The notes below the pieces were generated by a model, which worked only from the letters and a program-made list of their open reading frames with translations, was not told the origin of the DNA and did not search any database. A program made the translations under genes and the position numbers. 12,200 bases of DNA from Plastoroseomonas sp036499545. Lineage in GTDB: Bacteria; Pseudomonadota; Alphaproteobacteria; Acetobacterales; Acetobacteraceae. Shown one piece after another: positions 1-5,983 of this stretch (positions within the stretch are counted from its first letter, which is position 1; the number at the start of each line of letters is the position of its first letter). The stretch covers positions 1 to 12,200 of the forward strand of contig DASYDR010000152.1 of the NCBI GenBank assembly GCA_036499545.1, in the 5' to 3' direction.

Positions 1-2
1 TC

Positions 3-953
3 ATGATGGACAGCCCGCTGAGCGCGATGGAGATCGCCCGCGATCTCGCCCCTTCGGGCATGGAGATGGTGGTGGCGCCGCTCGGCAGCCCCGAATTCAA
101 GGCCGCGGCCGCGACCGCGGATTATCTGGTGGGCTTCGGCAACAAGGCGATCAACGCGGATTTCTACAAGGATGCGCCGAAGCTGAAGCTGTTCCAGCTG
201 CTCTCCGCCGGCTACGACACGGTCGACATCGAAGCGGCGCGCGGCGCCGGCGTCGCGGTCTGCAACAATGGCGGCGCCAATTCCACGGCGGTGTCCGAAC
301 ACACGATGCTGCTGATGATGGCGGTCTGCCGCCGCCTGGTCTGGCAGCATGAGAGCGTGGTGACCGGCCGCTGGCGCGGCAACAACCCGGGTTCGGTGAA
401 GCTGTTCGAACTGCGCGACAAGGTGCTCGGCCTGGTCGGCCTCGGCGCCATCGGCAAGAAGGTGGCGCGGCTGGCCAATGCCTTCGGCATGCGGGTGCAG
501 TACTATGATATCCGCCGGGTGTCCGAAGCCGAGGAGGATGCGCTGAGCGTCCGCTTCCGCCTGCTGAACGAGATCCTGCGGACTTCCGACATCGTCTCCC
601 TGCACGTGCCGCTGACGCCGCAGTCGAAGCACATGATCGGCGCCGCCGAGCTCGCCTCTATGAAGCAGACCGCTTTCCTGGTGAACACCTGCCGCGGGCC
701 GGTGATCGACGAGAAGGCGCTGACCGTGGCGCTGGAAGGCGGCACCATCGCGGGCGCCGGCCTCGACGTCTTCGACCAGGAGCCGCCGCCGGCCGACAAC
801 CCGCTGTTCAAGCTGCAGAACGTGATCCTGAGCCCGCACTATGCCGGCCCGACCTGGGACAACCAGCAGGCGCGTTTCCGCAATGCCTTCGACAATTGCC
901 AGCGCGTCGCGCGTGGCGATGCGCCGCTCTGGGTGATCCCCGAGCTGCAGTAA
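3..953 (+). CDS. D-2-hydroxyacid dehydrogenase, NAD-dependent (5' end probably cut by window)
   Basis: NAD-dependent oxidoreductase of the D-isomer-specific 2-hydroxyacid dehydrogenase family, which interconverts 2-keto acids and D-2-hydroxy acids in the cytosol. Numbering from the first visible Met, the Rossmann motif GLGAIG lies at 146-151 and the acidic residue ending beta-2 is D169, which favours NAD over NADP. The catalytic triad is visible as R231 (TCRGP), E260 (DQEP) and H279 (SPHYAG). The C-terminus is intact, ending in TAA at 951-953. The 316 visible residues are slightly short for the family and the frame is open to the window edge, so the true start may lie upstream. The exact substrate (glyoxylate, hydroxypyruvate, phosphoglycerate or another) cannot be read from the sequence. 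It converges on the MATE gene and shows no functional link to it. Confidence 0.9.
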   Translation: MMDSPLSAMEIARDLAPSGMEMVVAPLGSPEFKAAAATADYLVGFGNKAINADFYKDAPKLKLFQLLSAGYDTVDIEAARGAGVAVCNNGGANSTAVSEHTMLLMMAVCRRLVWQHESVVTGRWRGNNPGSVKLFELRDKVLGLVGLGAIGKKVARLANAFGMRVQYYDIRRVSEAEEDALSVRFRLLNEILRTSDIVSLHVPLTPQSKHMIGAAELASMKQTAFLVNTCRGPVIDEKALTVALEGGTIAGAGLDVFDQEPPPADNPLFKLQNVILSPHYAGPTWDNQQARFRNAFDNCQRVARGDAPLWVIPELQ

Positions 954-966
954 GCGCCGGCGCTTA
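951..966. repeat. 16-nt perfect palindrome over the stop codon
   Basis: TAAGCGCCGGCGCTTA is a perfect self-complementary 16-mer. It begins with the TAA stop of the dehydrogenase and lies 4 bp before a larger hairpin. It has no loop, so it may be a cruciform-forming site, a protein-binding site or simply part of the termination region. No function can be assigned. Confidence 0.5.
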
Positions 967-970
967 AAGT

Positions 971-1003
971 CCAGCTGCGGCCAAAGGCCGCAGCTGGTTC
1001 CTT
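971..1003. terminator. Hairpin between convergent genes, probable bidirectional terminator
   Basis: A perfect 12-bp stem (CCAGCTGCGGCC at 971-982 with its complement at 986-997) closes on an AAA loop. The + strand continues with TTCCTT, and the - strand exit reads ACTTTAAG. The hairpin sits 17 bp after the dehydrogenase stop and about 100 bp beyond the MATE stop, as expected for a shared terminator. The U-tract is weak on both sides, so efficient intrinsic termination is an inference. Confidence 0.6.
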
Positions 1004-1099
1004 CGGAGCGAGGCGAAGCCGATGCTCCGGGGCCGCGAATGCGGCCGGCGGCGCTTGAAGGCAATGAAAACCGCCGCCCGCGTTGATGAGCGGTACGCA

Positions 1100-2428
1100 T
1101 TACCTTCCCGGCCACACTCCTGGGCGCACCGCGGCGGCCGTCACCAGGCCGTAAGCGGTGATGCCGAGGGCCACGCCGACGAAGTGGCCTTCCAATCCCC
1201 AGCCGAGCGGCACGGCCAGCACCCAGCCGAGCCCGGTGGCGAGGCCGATGCGCGACAGCGCGGCCAGGACCGGCCAGCGCATGCGCCCGGCGCCCATCGA
1301 AGCGAAATAGAGCGCCATGCCGAGCCCGAAGCCACCGAGCGCTGGGCCGATGATCGCGATCGCGCGGGTGGCGATGGCGGCGACCGCCGCGTCGGTGGTG
1401 AAGGCGCCGGCGATCAGCGCCGGCTGCAGGCCGACGAAGGCGCCGACGCTGCCAGCCACGCTCAGCGCGATCAGCGCCCCGGTCCAGGCGGTGCGCCGCG
1501 CGGTGACCCAGTCGCCGGCGCCGACGGCGCGGCCGACCAGCGCGGTCAGCGCGGAGCCGATGCCGAAGGCGAGCGGGATCATCAGGAATTCCAGCCGCGC
1601 CGAGATGCCGTAGGCCGCGACCGCGGCGGCGCCGTGATGCGCGATCTGCATGGTCACCAGGATGGTGGTGAGGTTGGCGATGGACGCCAGCAGGCAGGCC
1701 ACCAGCCCGACCGCCAGGATGCGCTTGAACAGCACCCATGCAATCCGTGCGCGCAGATCGGGGGTGAAGCCGGCGCCGCCGCGCAGCACCACCGCCGCCA
1801 TGACGAAGGATGCGACCCAGAAGACCAGCGCGAAGCCCATGCCGATGCCGGCGAGGCCGAAACCCAGCACTTCCGCGAAGAACCAGGAGGCCGCCGGGAT
1901 CGCGATCCAGACGCAGGCGATCACCCGCGCCGCCAGCCCGTGCCGGCCGCCACCGCGCAGCACGGAGGCGAGCGTGTTCGACAGCCAGGCCGGCAGCGCC
2001 CCGGCGCCGAACAGCCAGATGGCATAGGGGGCGGCGGCTTCCGCCGCCGAAGCGCCGGCGATGGCGCCGAAGACGCCGCGCGGGAAGCCGGCCAGCGCGA
2101 CCGCGAAGACCAGCGCCGCCATGGCGGCGATCAGCACCGCATGCACCACCAGGGCGGATGCTTCCGCATCGCGCCGGCCGCCGAGCGCGCGCGCGATGGC
2201 GGAGACCACGCCGCCGCCCATCGCGCCCGCCGACATCTGCTGCAGCAGCAGCGCGAAGGGCAGCACCACGGCCCAGCCAGCCAGCGCCGCGGTGCCCTGC
2301 CGCGCCGCCAGCCAGGTCTCGAACAGCTGCGCGAAGGCCTGCAGCAGCGACTGCACCATGGTCGGCCCCGCGAGCGCGCCGATGCGGCGCAGCAGCTCCG
2401 ACGGGGCGGGCGCGGCGGTGGCGCTCAT
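1100..2428 (-). CDS. MATE family multidrug/cation antiporter
   Basis: Inner-membrane multidrug and toxin extrusion transporter of 442 residues, the usual size for a 12-helix MATE protein. These proteins export organic cations or drugs in exchange for H+ or Na+. Hydrophobic segments recur along the whole chain, in two homologous halves. The first half carries the N-terminal GPTMVQSLLQAF region (21-33). The second half carries ARLEFLMIPLAFGIG followed by VGRAVGAGDW (277-306), the typical MatE pattern of a helix and then a G-rich loop. The start at 2428 gives an ATGA overlap with the stop of the upstream thioesterase, which implies translational coupling. The frame continues further upstream, but that part is only the antisense frame of the thioesterase. 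The divergent TetR gene is the obvious candidate regulator. Substrate and coupling ion are unknown. Confidence 0.9.
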   Translation of the reverse strand: MSATAAPAPSELLRRIGALAGPTMVQSLLQAFAQLFETWLAARQGTAALAGWAVVLPFALLLQQMSAGAMGGGVVSAIARALGGRRDAEASALVVHAVLIAAMAALVFAVALAGFPRGVFGAIAGASAAEAAAPYAIWLFGAGALPAWLSNTLASVLRGGGRHGLAARVIACVWIAIPAASWFFAEVLGFGLAGIGMGFALVFWVASFVMAAVVLRGGAGFTPDLRARIAWVLFKRILAVGLVACLLASIANLTTILVTMQIAHHGAAAVAAYGISARLEFLMIPLAFGIGSALTALVGRAVGAGDWVTARRTAWTGALIALSVAGSVGAFVGLQPALIAGAFTTDAAVAAIATRAIAIIGPALGGFGLGMALYFASMGAGRMRWPVLAALSRIGLATGLGWVLAVPLGWGLEGHFVGVALGITAYGLVTAAAVRPGVWPGR

Positions 2429-2862
2429 GCCGGCGACCTCTCGAGGATCAGGCAGGTTTCGCTGCCATGCGCGACCAGGCGCCCCTCCGCGTCGAAGACC
2501 TTGCCTTCGGCCCGGGCGATGCGGCGGCCCATGGTCACCAGCTGCCCTTCGCAGCGCAGCGTCCCGCTCTCCTCCAGCACGGCGCGGACATAGCCGGTGG
2601 TCATGTCGATGGTGGTGTAGCCCTGGCCCGGCTGCAGCGCCGAATGCACCGCGCAGCCCATGGCGCTGTCGAGAAGCCCGGCGATCCAGCCGCCATGCAC
2701 GGTGCCGTGCGGGTTGTAGAAGCGGCGGGACGGCGTGCCGGTGAACACCACCCGGCCATGCTCGACTTCGGTCAGGCGGATCCCGGTGGCCTCGGCGAAG
2801 GGGACCGCCGGGCGCTCGCCCGACAGCAGCGCACGCAACTGTTCCAATCCGTCGGGCGGCAT
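2425..2862 (-). CDS. PaaI/YdiI-type hotdog-fold acyl-CoA thioesterase
   Basis: Cytosolic hotdog-fold thioesterase of 145 residues, the usual size for the PaaI (phenylacetic acid degradation-like) family, which hydrolyses acyl- or aryl-CoA esters. The signature FYNPHGTVHGGWIAGLLDSA spans 48-67, with the HGG motif at 56-58 and the expected acidic active-site residue D65. The start at 2862 leads directly into a family-typical N-terminus. The same frame stays open far upstream, but that is antisense to tetR. The gene is first in a two-gene unit and overlaps the MATE start by 4 bp. The physiological acyl-CoA is unknown, and a role linked to the efflux pump (for example on a shared aromatic or acyl compound) is only an inference. 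Confidence 0.9.
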   Translation of the reverse strand: MPPDGLEQLRALLSGERPAVPFAEATGIRLTEVEHGRVVFTGTPSRRFYNPHGTVHGGWIAGLLDSAMGCAVHSALQPGQGYTTIDMTTGYVRAVLEESGTLRCEGQLVTMGRRIARAEGKVFDAEGRLVAHGSETCLILERSPA

Positions 2863-2889
2863 GGCTGGCGTTCCCCATCCTGGCCTGCA

Positions 2890-2918
2890 ATCATGATGAG
2901 CATAATTTAACCGGTCAA
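2890..2918 (-). promoter_or_regulatory. Candidate sigma-70 promoter for thioesterase-MATE with possible TetR operator
   Basis: On the - strand, TTGACC (2918 to 2913) is separated by 17 bp from CATGAT (2895 to 2890), giving 5/6 and 4/6 matches to the -35 and -10 consensus at ideal spacing. The -10 lies within the 8-bp palindrome ATCATGAT (2890-2897), a possible operator core for the divergent TetR protein. The 72-bp divergent gap is clearly more AT-rich than its surroundings. Operator identity is inferred. Confidence 0.45.
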
Positions 2919-2928
2919 GCGCAGGAGG
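2901..2928 (+). promoter_or_regulatory. Candidate -10 box and ribosome binding site of the tetR gene
   Basis: CATAAT at 2901-2906 matches the -10 consensus at five of six bases, but no good -35 box sits at the right distance. AGGAGG at 2923-2928 is a perfect Shine-Dalgarno sequence 6 nt before the ATG at 2935. It fixes the start of the regulator. This element lies next to the candidate promoter for the opposite strand, so both directions could be repressed from one site. Confidence 0.45.
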
Positions 2929-2934
2929 GGGCCG

Positions 2935-3546
2935 ATGAAGGTGTCCCGTGACGTGGCGGCGGCGAATCGCGAACGCGTATTGCAGGCGGCGGCGCGGTTG
3001 TTTCGCGAACGTGGCATCGACGGGGTCGCGCTCACGGATGTGATGCGGGAAGCCGGGCTGACCCATGGCGCTTTCTACGGACAGTTTGCTTCGAAGGAAG
3101 CCCTGGCGGCGGAAGCGGCGCGCCATGCGATGGACGTCTCGGCGGCGCGCTGGGGTCGGCAGGGGCCGGTCGACCTGATGAGCTATGTCGGCGCCTATCT
3201 TTCGCCCGGGCACCGCGACCGGCCGGACCGGGGCTGCGCTCTGCCGGCGCTGGCGGTGGAAGCGGCGCGGCGTGGCGGCGCGGTCAGGGCCGCGATCGGC
3301 GAAGGGGTGGAAGGCAGCGCGGCCCGGCTGGCGGCACGGATGGCGCCGCCCGCGGAGGGGCGCGGCGATGCCGCCCTGGCCACCCTGGCGACCCTGGTCG
3401 GGGCGGTCGTCCTGGCCCGCGCGGTGGAGGATCCGGCGCTCTCCGACCGCATCCTCGCCGCCGCCCGCATTGCGATCGGCGAGGCGGAGGCGCGGCGCGC
3501 ATCCGGTCCCGCGAATGCGCGCGCCGACGCTGGAGACGCCCCATAA
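2935..3546 (+). CDS. TetR/AcrR family transcriptional regulator
   Basis: DNA-binding regulator of 203 residues, typical for the TetR family. The N-terminal helix (about 11-28, NRERVLQAAARLFRERG) leads into the helix-turn-helix LTDVMREAGLTHGAFYGQF at 33-51, with the usual THGAFYGQF recognition helix. The C-terminal ligand-binding and dimerisation part (about 60-185) contains DRGCALPALAVEAAR, a pattern seen in a subgroup of TetR proteins. The start has a perfect AGGAGG ribosome site. The gene is read divergently from the thioesterase-MATE pair, the classic arrangement of a TetR repressor controlling an efflux pump and itself. The ligand is unknown. The thioredoxin gene follows on the same strand after 128 bp and is probably not part of this unit. 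Confidence 0.9.
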   Translation: MKVSRDVAAANRERVLQAAARLFRERGIDGVALTDVMREAGLTHGAFYGQFASKEALAAEAARHAMDVSAARWGRQGPVDLMSYVGAYLSPGHRDRPDRGCALPALAVEAARRGGAVRAAIGEGVEGSAARLAARMAPPAEGRGDAALATLATLVGAVVLARAVEDPALSDRILAAARIAIGEAEARRASGPANARADAGDAP

Positions 3547-3674
3547 ATACCTCCTTGCGTCCAGCCGCGCGCGGCGCATCTATGGGGTAATAGAGTCCGC
3601 CGGGCGGGCCGGCGCCGGTCTGCGGCGCCGCGGCACGTCCTGGCGGCCTCGTACCATCGAGGAATGCTGGCGCC
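3547..3674 (+). other. Gap before the thioredoxin gene: inverted repeats, no clear promoter
   Basis: A 7-bp inverted repeat, CCCCATA (3539-3545) and TATGGGG (3581-3587), flanks the 12-nt palindrome GCCGCGCGCGGC (3564-3575). Its left arm overlaps the end of tetR. Two copies of the palindrome CGGCGCCG (3610-3617 and 3623-3630) could form an 8-bp hairpin with a 5-nt loop. No T-tract follows either structure. The promoter of the downstream run should lie here, but I see no convincing -35/-10 pair. GAGGA at 3659-3663 is a somewhat distant ribosome site for the ATG at 3675. Confidence 0.35.
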
Positions 3675-4613
3675 ATGGATGTGATCTTCGACCCGAACCG
3701 TCAGACGGCACCCGCCGGTGGTCCCGATCCGGTGAAGGACGGCGACCAGAAGACCTTCATGCAGGACGTGATCGCCGCCAGCCGGGAGGTGCCGGTCCTC
3801 GTCGATTTCTGGGCGACCTGGTGCGGTCCCTGCAAGCAGCTTACGCCCGCGCTGGAGAAAGTGGTCCGCGCGTCGGAAGGCCGGGTGCGGCTGGTGAAGA
3901 TCGACATCGACCAGAACCGTGCCCTGGTGCAGCAGCTGAGCCAGATGGGCCTGCCGCTGCAGTCGGTGCCGACCGTCGTAGCCTTCTGGCAGGGCCAGAT
4001 CGCCGACCTCTTCCAGGGTGCGCTGCCCGAGGGCGAGGTGAAGAAGTTCATCGAGCAGCTGCTGAAGACGGCCGGCGGCCAGATGCCTTCGGCCGACCTG
4101 TTGGCCGAGGCCAAGGCGGCGGCCGAGGAAGGCGATCACCAGGGCGCGCTCGAGCTGTTCGGCGCCCTGGCCCAGGCCGAGCCCGAGAATGCCGATGCGC
4201 TGGCCGGCGTCGCCCGCAGCCTGATGCTGCTCGGCGAGGAGGAACAGGCGCTCGCCGTCGTCGAGAACGTGCCGGCCAAGCTGCACGACCATGCCGAGAT
4301 CGCCTCGGTCCGCGCGGCGCTGGAACTGGCCGCCGAAGGCCGCCTGGCGCGCGAAAAATTCGGCGAGTTCGAGGCGCGGCTCGCCGCCGATCCGGATGAC
4401 CATCAGGCCCGCATCGACCTCGCGGTGGCACTGAACGCGGCGGATGAGCGGGAGAAGGCGGTGGATGCCCTGCTCGAGGCCTTCAGGCGCGACCGTGCCT
4501 GGGGCGAGGAAGCGGCGCGCAAGCAGTTGCTGAAGTTCTTCGAAGCCTGGGGCTTCTCCGACCCGGCTTCGGTCGCCGGCCGCCGCAAGTTGTCGTCGCT
4601 GCTGTTCCGCTGA
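3675..4613 (+). CDS. cnoX: Thioredoxin-TPR co-chaperone, CnoX (YbbN)-like
   Basis: Cytosolic protein of 312 residues with an N-terminal thioredoxin domain (about 25-130) and a C-terminal tetratricopeptide-like helical region (about 140-312), the architecture of CnoX/YbbN. That protein family protects clients from oxidative aggregation and hands them to chaperones. The active-site motif WCGPC is present with C50 and C53, and the cis-proline is P99 (SVPT). E. coli YbbN lacks the first active-site Cys, so this version could be redox active, as described for some alphaproteobacterial CnoX proteins. The length is far above plain thioredoxin (about 110 residues). The gene opens a run of four + strand genes, and the LON-domain gene follows after only 7 bp. 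The fold is certain, and the CnoX role is inferred from architecture. Confidence 0.88.
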   Translation: MDVIFDPNRQTAPAGGPDPVKDGDQKTFMQDVIAASREVPVLVDFWATWCGPCKQLTPALEKVVRASEGRVRLVKIDIDQNRALVQQLSQMGLPLQSVPTVVAFWQGQIADLFQGALPEGEVKKFIEQLLKTAGGQMPSADLLAEAKAAAEEGDHQGALELFGALAQAEPENADALAGVARSLMLLGEEEQALAVVENVPAKLHDHAEIASVRAALELAAEGRLAREKFGEFEARLAADPDDHQARIDLAVALNAADEREKAVDALLEAFRRDRAWGEEAARKQLLKFFEAWGFSDPASVAGRRKLSSLLFR

Positions 4614-4620
4614 GGGCATC

Positions 4621-5283
4621 ATGCCCGCCTTCCACCCTCGGTTCGAGGCATTGCCGTCGGAGATCGCGGTCTTCCCGCTCCCCGGTGCGCTGCTCCTGCC
4701 GGGGGGGAAGCTGCCGCTGAACATCTTCGAACCGCGCTACCTGGCGATGGTCGAGGACAGCCTGGCCAATGGCCGCATGTTCGGGATGATCCAGCCGGAC
4801 ACCGCCGCCCTGGGCCGTGATACCGGGCCCTGCCTCTATCGGGTGGGCTGCCTCGGGCGCCTTTCCTCCTTCAGCGAGACCGAGGATGGGCGGTTCCTGA
4901 TCACGCTGTCCGGCCTGATCCGCTTCCGGTGCGGGGAGGAACTGGCGATGCGCCAGGGCTACCGGCGGGTACGGCCGGATTATGCGGGCTTCGGCGTGGA
5001 TCTGGCGCAGTGCGGGCGGCCGTCGGCCGTCGACCGGCCCGCTTTGATCGGCGCTTTGCGGCCCTACTTCCGGACCCGCGGCATCGAGGCGAATTGGGAC
5101 GCGATGGAACAGACGGCGGATGCGCTGCTGGTGACCACGCTCGCCATGGTGTGCCCGTTCGAAGTGGCGGAAAAGCAGGCGCTGCTGGAAGCGCCGGATT
5201 GCGCCAGCCGCGCCGACATGCTGATCGCGCTGCTGCGCATGGCCTCCGCCGGCGGCGCGGCATCGGAAGGGCGGCCGAGTTGA
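4621..5283 (+). CDS. LON peptidase substrate-binding-domain protein (no ATPase or protease)
   Basis: Stand-alone LON N-terminal substrate-binding domain protein of 220 residues. The diagnostic start is visible: IAVFPLPGALLLPGGKLPLN followed by IFEPRYLAMVEDSL (15-48), then beta-rich segments (FGMIQ, GCLGRLSSF, ITLSGLIRF) and a helical C-terminus. There is no AAA+ Walker motif and no Ser-Lys protease dyad, so it is not Lon itself. The gene starts 7 bp after the thioredoxin stop, with GAGGG (4612-4616) overlapping that stop as ribosome site, so it is almost certainly co-transcribed. The biochemical role of these short LON-domain proteins is unsettled. Next to a CnoX-like co-chaperone, a role in protein quality control is a reasonable inference. 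Confidence 0.88.
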   Translation: MPAFHPRFEALPSEIAVFPLPGALLLPGGKLPLNIFEPRYLAMVEDSLANGRMFGMIQPDTAALGRDTGPCLYRVGCLGRLSSFSETEDGRFLITLSGLIRFRCGEELAMRQGYRRVRPDYAGFGVDLAQCGRPSAVDRPALIGALRPYFRTRGIEANWDAMEQTADALLVTTLAMVCPFEVAEKQALLEAPDCASRADMLIALLRMASAGGAASEGRPS

Positions 5284-5344
5284 ACAATGAGCGTGCGATG
5301 ACGGGAGGGCCGGATCGGCCGCCCGGCATACGGAGGAGATGGCG

Positions 5345-5536
5345 ATGAGTGGCGAAGCGCCGGTCGCGGTGGATCCGCGGCTGCTGGAGATCCTGGTCTG
5401 CCCGCTGACGAAGGGGCCGTTGCGCTATGACCGCGACGCCAATGAGCTGGTGAGCGAGAAGGCCGGCCTGGCCTTCCCGATCCGTGACGGCATCCCGATC
5501 ATGCTGCCCGACGAGGCGAGGAAGCTGGAGGGCTGA
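5345..5536 (+). CDS. Trm112 family protein (UPF0434/YcaR-like)
   Basis: Small protein of 63 residues in the Trm112 family. In eukaryotes and archaea, Trm112 activates methyltransferases acting on tRNA, rRNA and release factors. The bacterial members are less well understood. The family core is clear: LLEILVCPLTKGPLRY (13-28) and AGLAFPIRDGIPIMLPDEAR (40-59). Of the zinc-binding cysteines of the classical fold only C19 remains, and the CPxC position reads CPLT, so metal binding is doubtful. I chose the ATG at 5345 because AGGAG (5334-5338) is 6 nt before it. An in-frame ATG at 5339 would directly abut the ribosome site. The DUF971 gene follows after 2 bp. Confidence 0.88.
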   Translation: MSGEAPVAVDPRLLEILVCPLTKGPLRYDRDANELVSEKAGLAFPIRDGIPIMLPDEARKLEG

Positions 5537-5538
5537 GC

Positions 5539-5916
5539 ATGCCCACGGCCACGGAGATCCGCCTCCGGCGCGTCGAGAAGATCCTGGACGTCACCTTCGA
5601 CGACGGCAGCCACTTCGCGCTGCCGGCCGAATATCTGCGCGTCGAAAGCCCATCGGCCGAGGTGCAGGGGCATGCGCCCGGGCAGAAGGTGATCCTGGCC
5701 GGTCGACGGCATGTCGGCATCCTGCGGCTGGAACCGGTCGGCCATTACGCGGTGCGGATCGCCTTCGACGACCTGCATGATACCGGCATCTATTCCTGGG
5801 ATTACCTGCACGAACTCGGCCGCGACCAGGCGCGGCTCTGGGCGGCGTATGAAGCGGCGCTGGCCGCGCGCGGCCTGTCGCGCGATCCGCCGGTGCGGAT
5901 GAAGACGCCAGGGTAA
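5539..5916 (+). CDS. DUF971 / gamma-butyrobetaine hydroxylase N-terminal-like domain protein
   Basis: Cytosolic protein of 125 residues made of one DUF971 (GBBH-like N-terminal) domain. Diagnostic segments are FALPAEYLRVESPSAEVQGH (26-45) and IAFDDLHDTGIYSWDYLHEL (74-93). The domain is found at the N-terminus of eukaryotic gamma-butyrobetaine and trimethyllysine hydroxylases, but here it stands alone with no oxygenase part. No cysteine is present, so it cannot bind zinc or a cluster through Cys. GGAGGG at 5527-5532 lies 6 nt before the ATG, and the gene starts 2 bp after the Trm112 stop, so the two are coupled. Stand-alone DUF971 proteins often neighbour iron-sulfur or methyltransferase-related genes. 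The function is unknown. Confidence 0.85.
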   Translation: MPTATEIRLRRVEKILDVTFDDGSHFALPAEYLRVESPSAEVQGHAPGQKVILAGRRHVGILRLEPVGHYAVRIAFDDLHDTGIYSWDYLHELGRDQARLWAAYEAALAARGLSRDPPVRMKTPG

Positions 5917-5951
5917 GGTCAGGCCCTCGGCCAAGGCCTGCGCGAGCAGCA

Positions 5952-5974
5952 TCCGGGCGAAGGGGGCGCCCGGA
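5952..5974. terminator. Hairpin between convergent DUF971 and ubiquinone hydroxylase genes
   Basis: TCCGGGCG (5952-5959) pairs perfectly with CGCCCGGA (5967-5974) around a 7-nt loop, within the 67-bp convergent gap. A smaller CAGGCC/GGCCTG pair (5920-5925 and 5935-5940) lies just before it. Neither strand carries a T-tract after the stem, so this is a possible but not clear terminator. Confidence 0.35.
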
Positions 5975-5983
5975 CAGGGGGCG

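Noticed and set aside
1022..2593. Long + strand open frame (523 codons) and the overlapping frame 1810-2910
   Set aside because: They are antisense to the clear MATE and thioesterase genes, and their translations are low-complexity runs of Arg, Ala, Gly, Gln, His and Asp, as expected for shadow frames in high-GC DNA.
2429..2890. N-terminal extension of the MATE frame to 2890 (596 codons)
   Set aside because: The extra part is out-of-frame thioesterase sequence. The ATGA overlap at 2425-2428 gives the natural MATE start.
3195..4724. - strand open frame of 509 codons opposite tetR, the thioredoxin gene and the LON-domain gene
   Set aside because: The + strand frames carry clear thioredoxin and LON motifs. 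This one has none.
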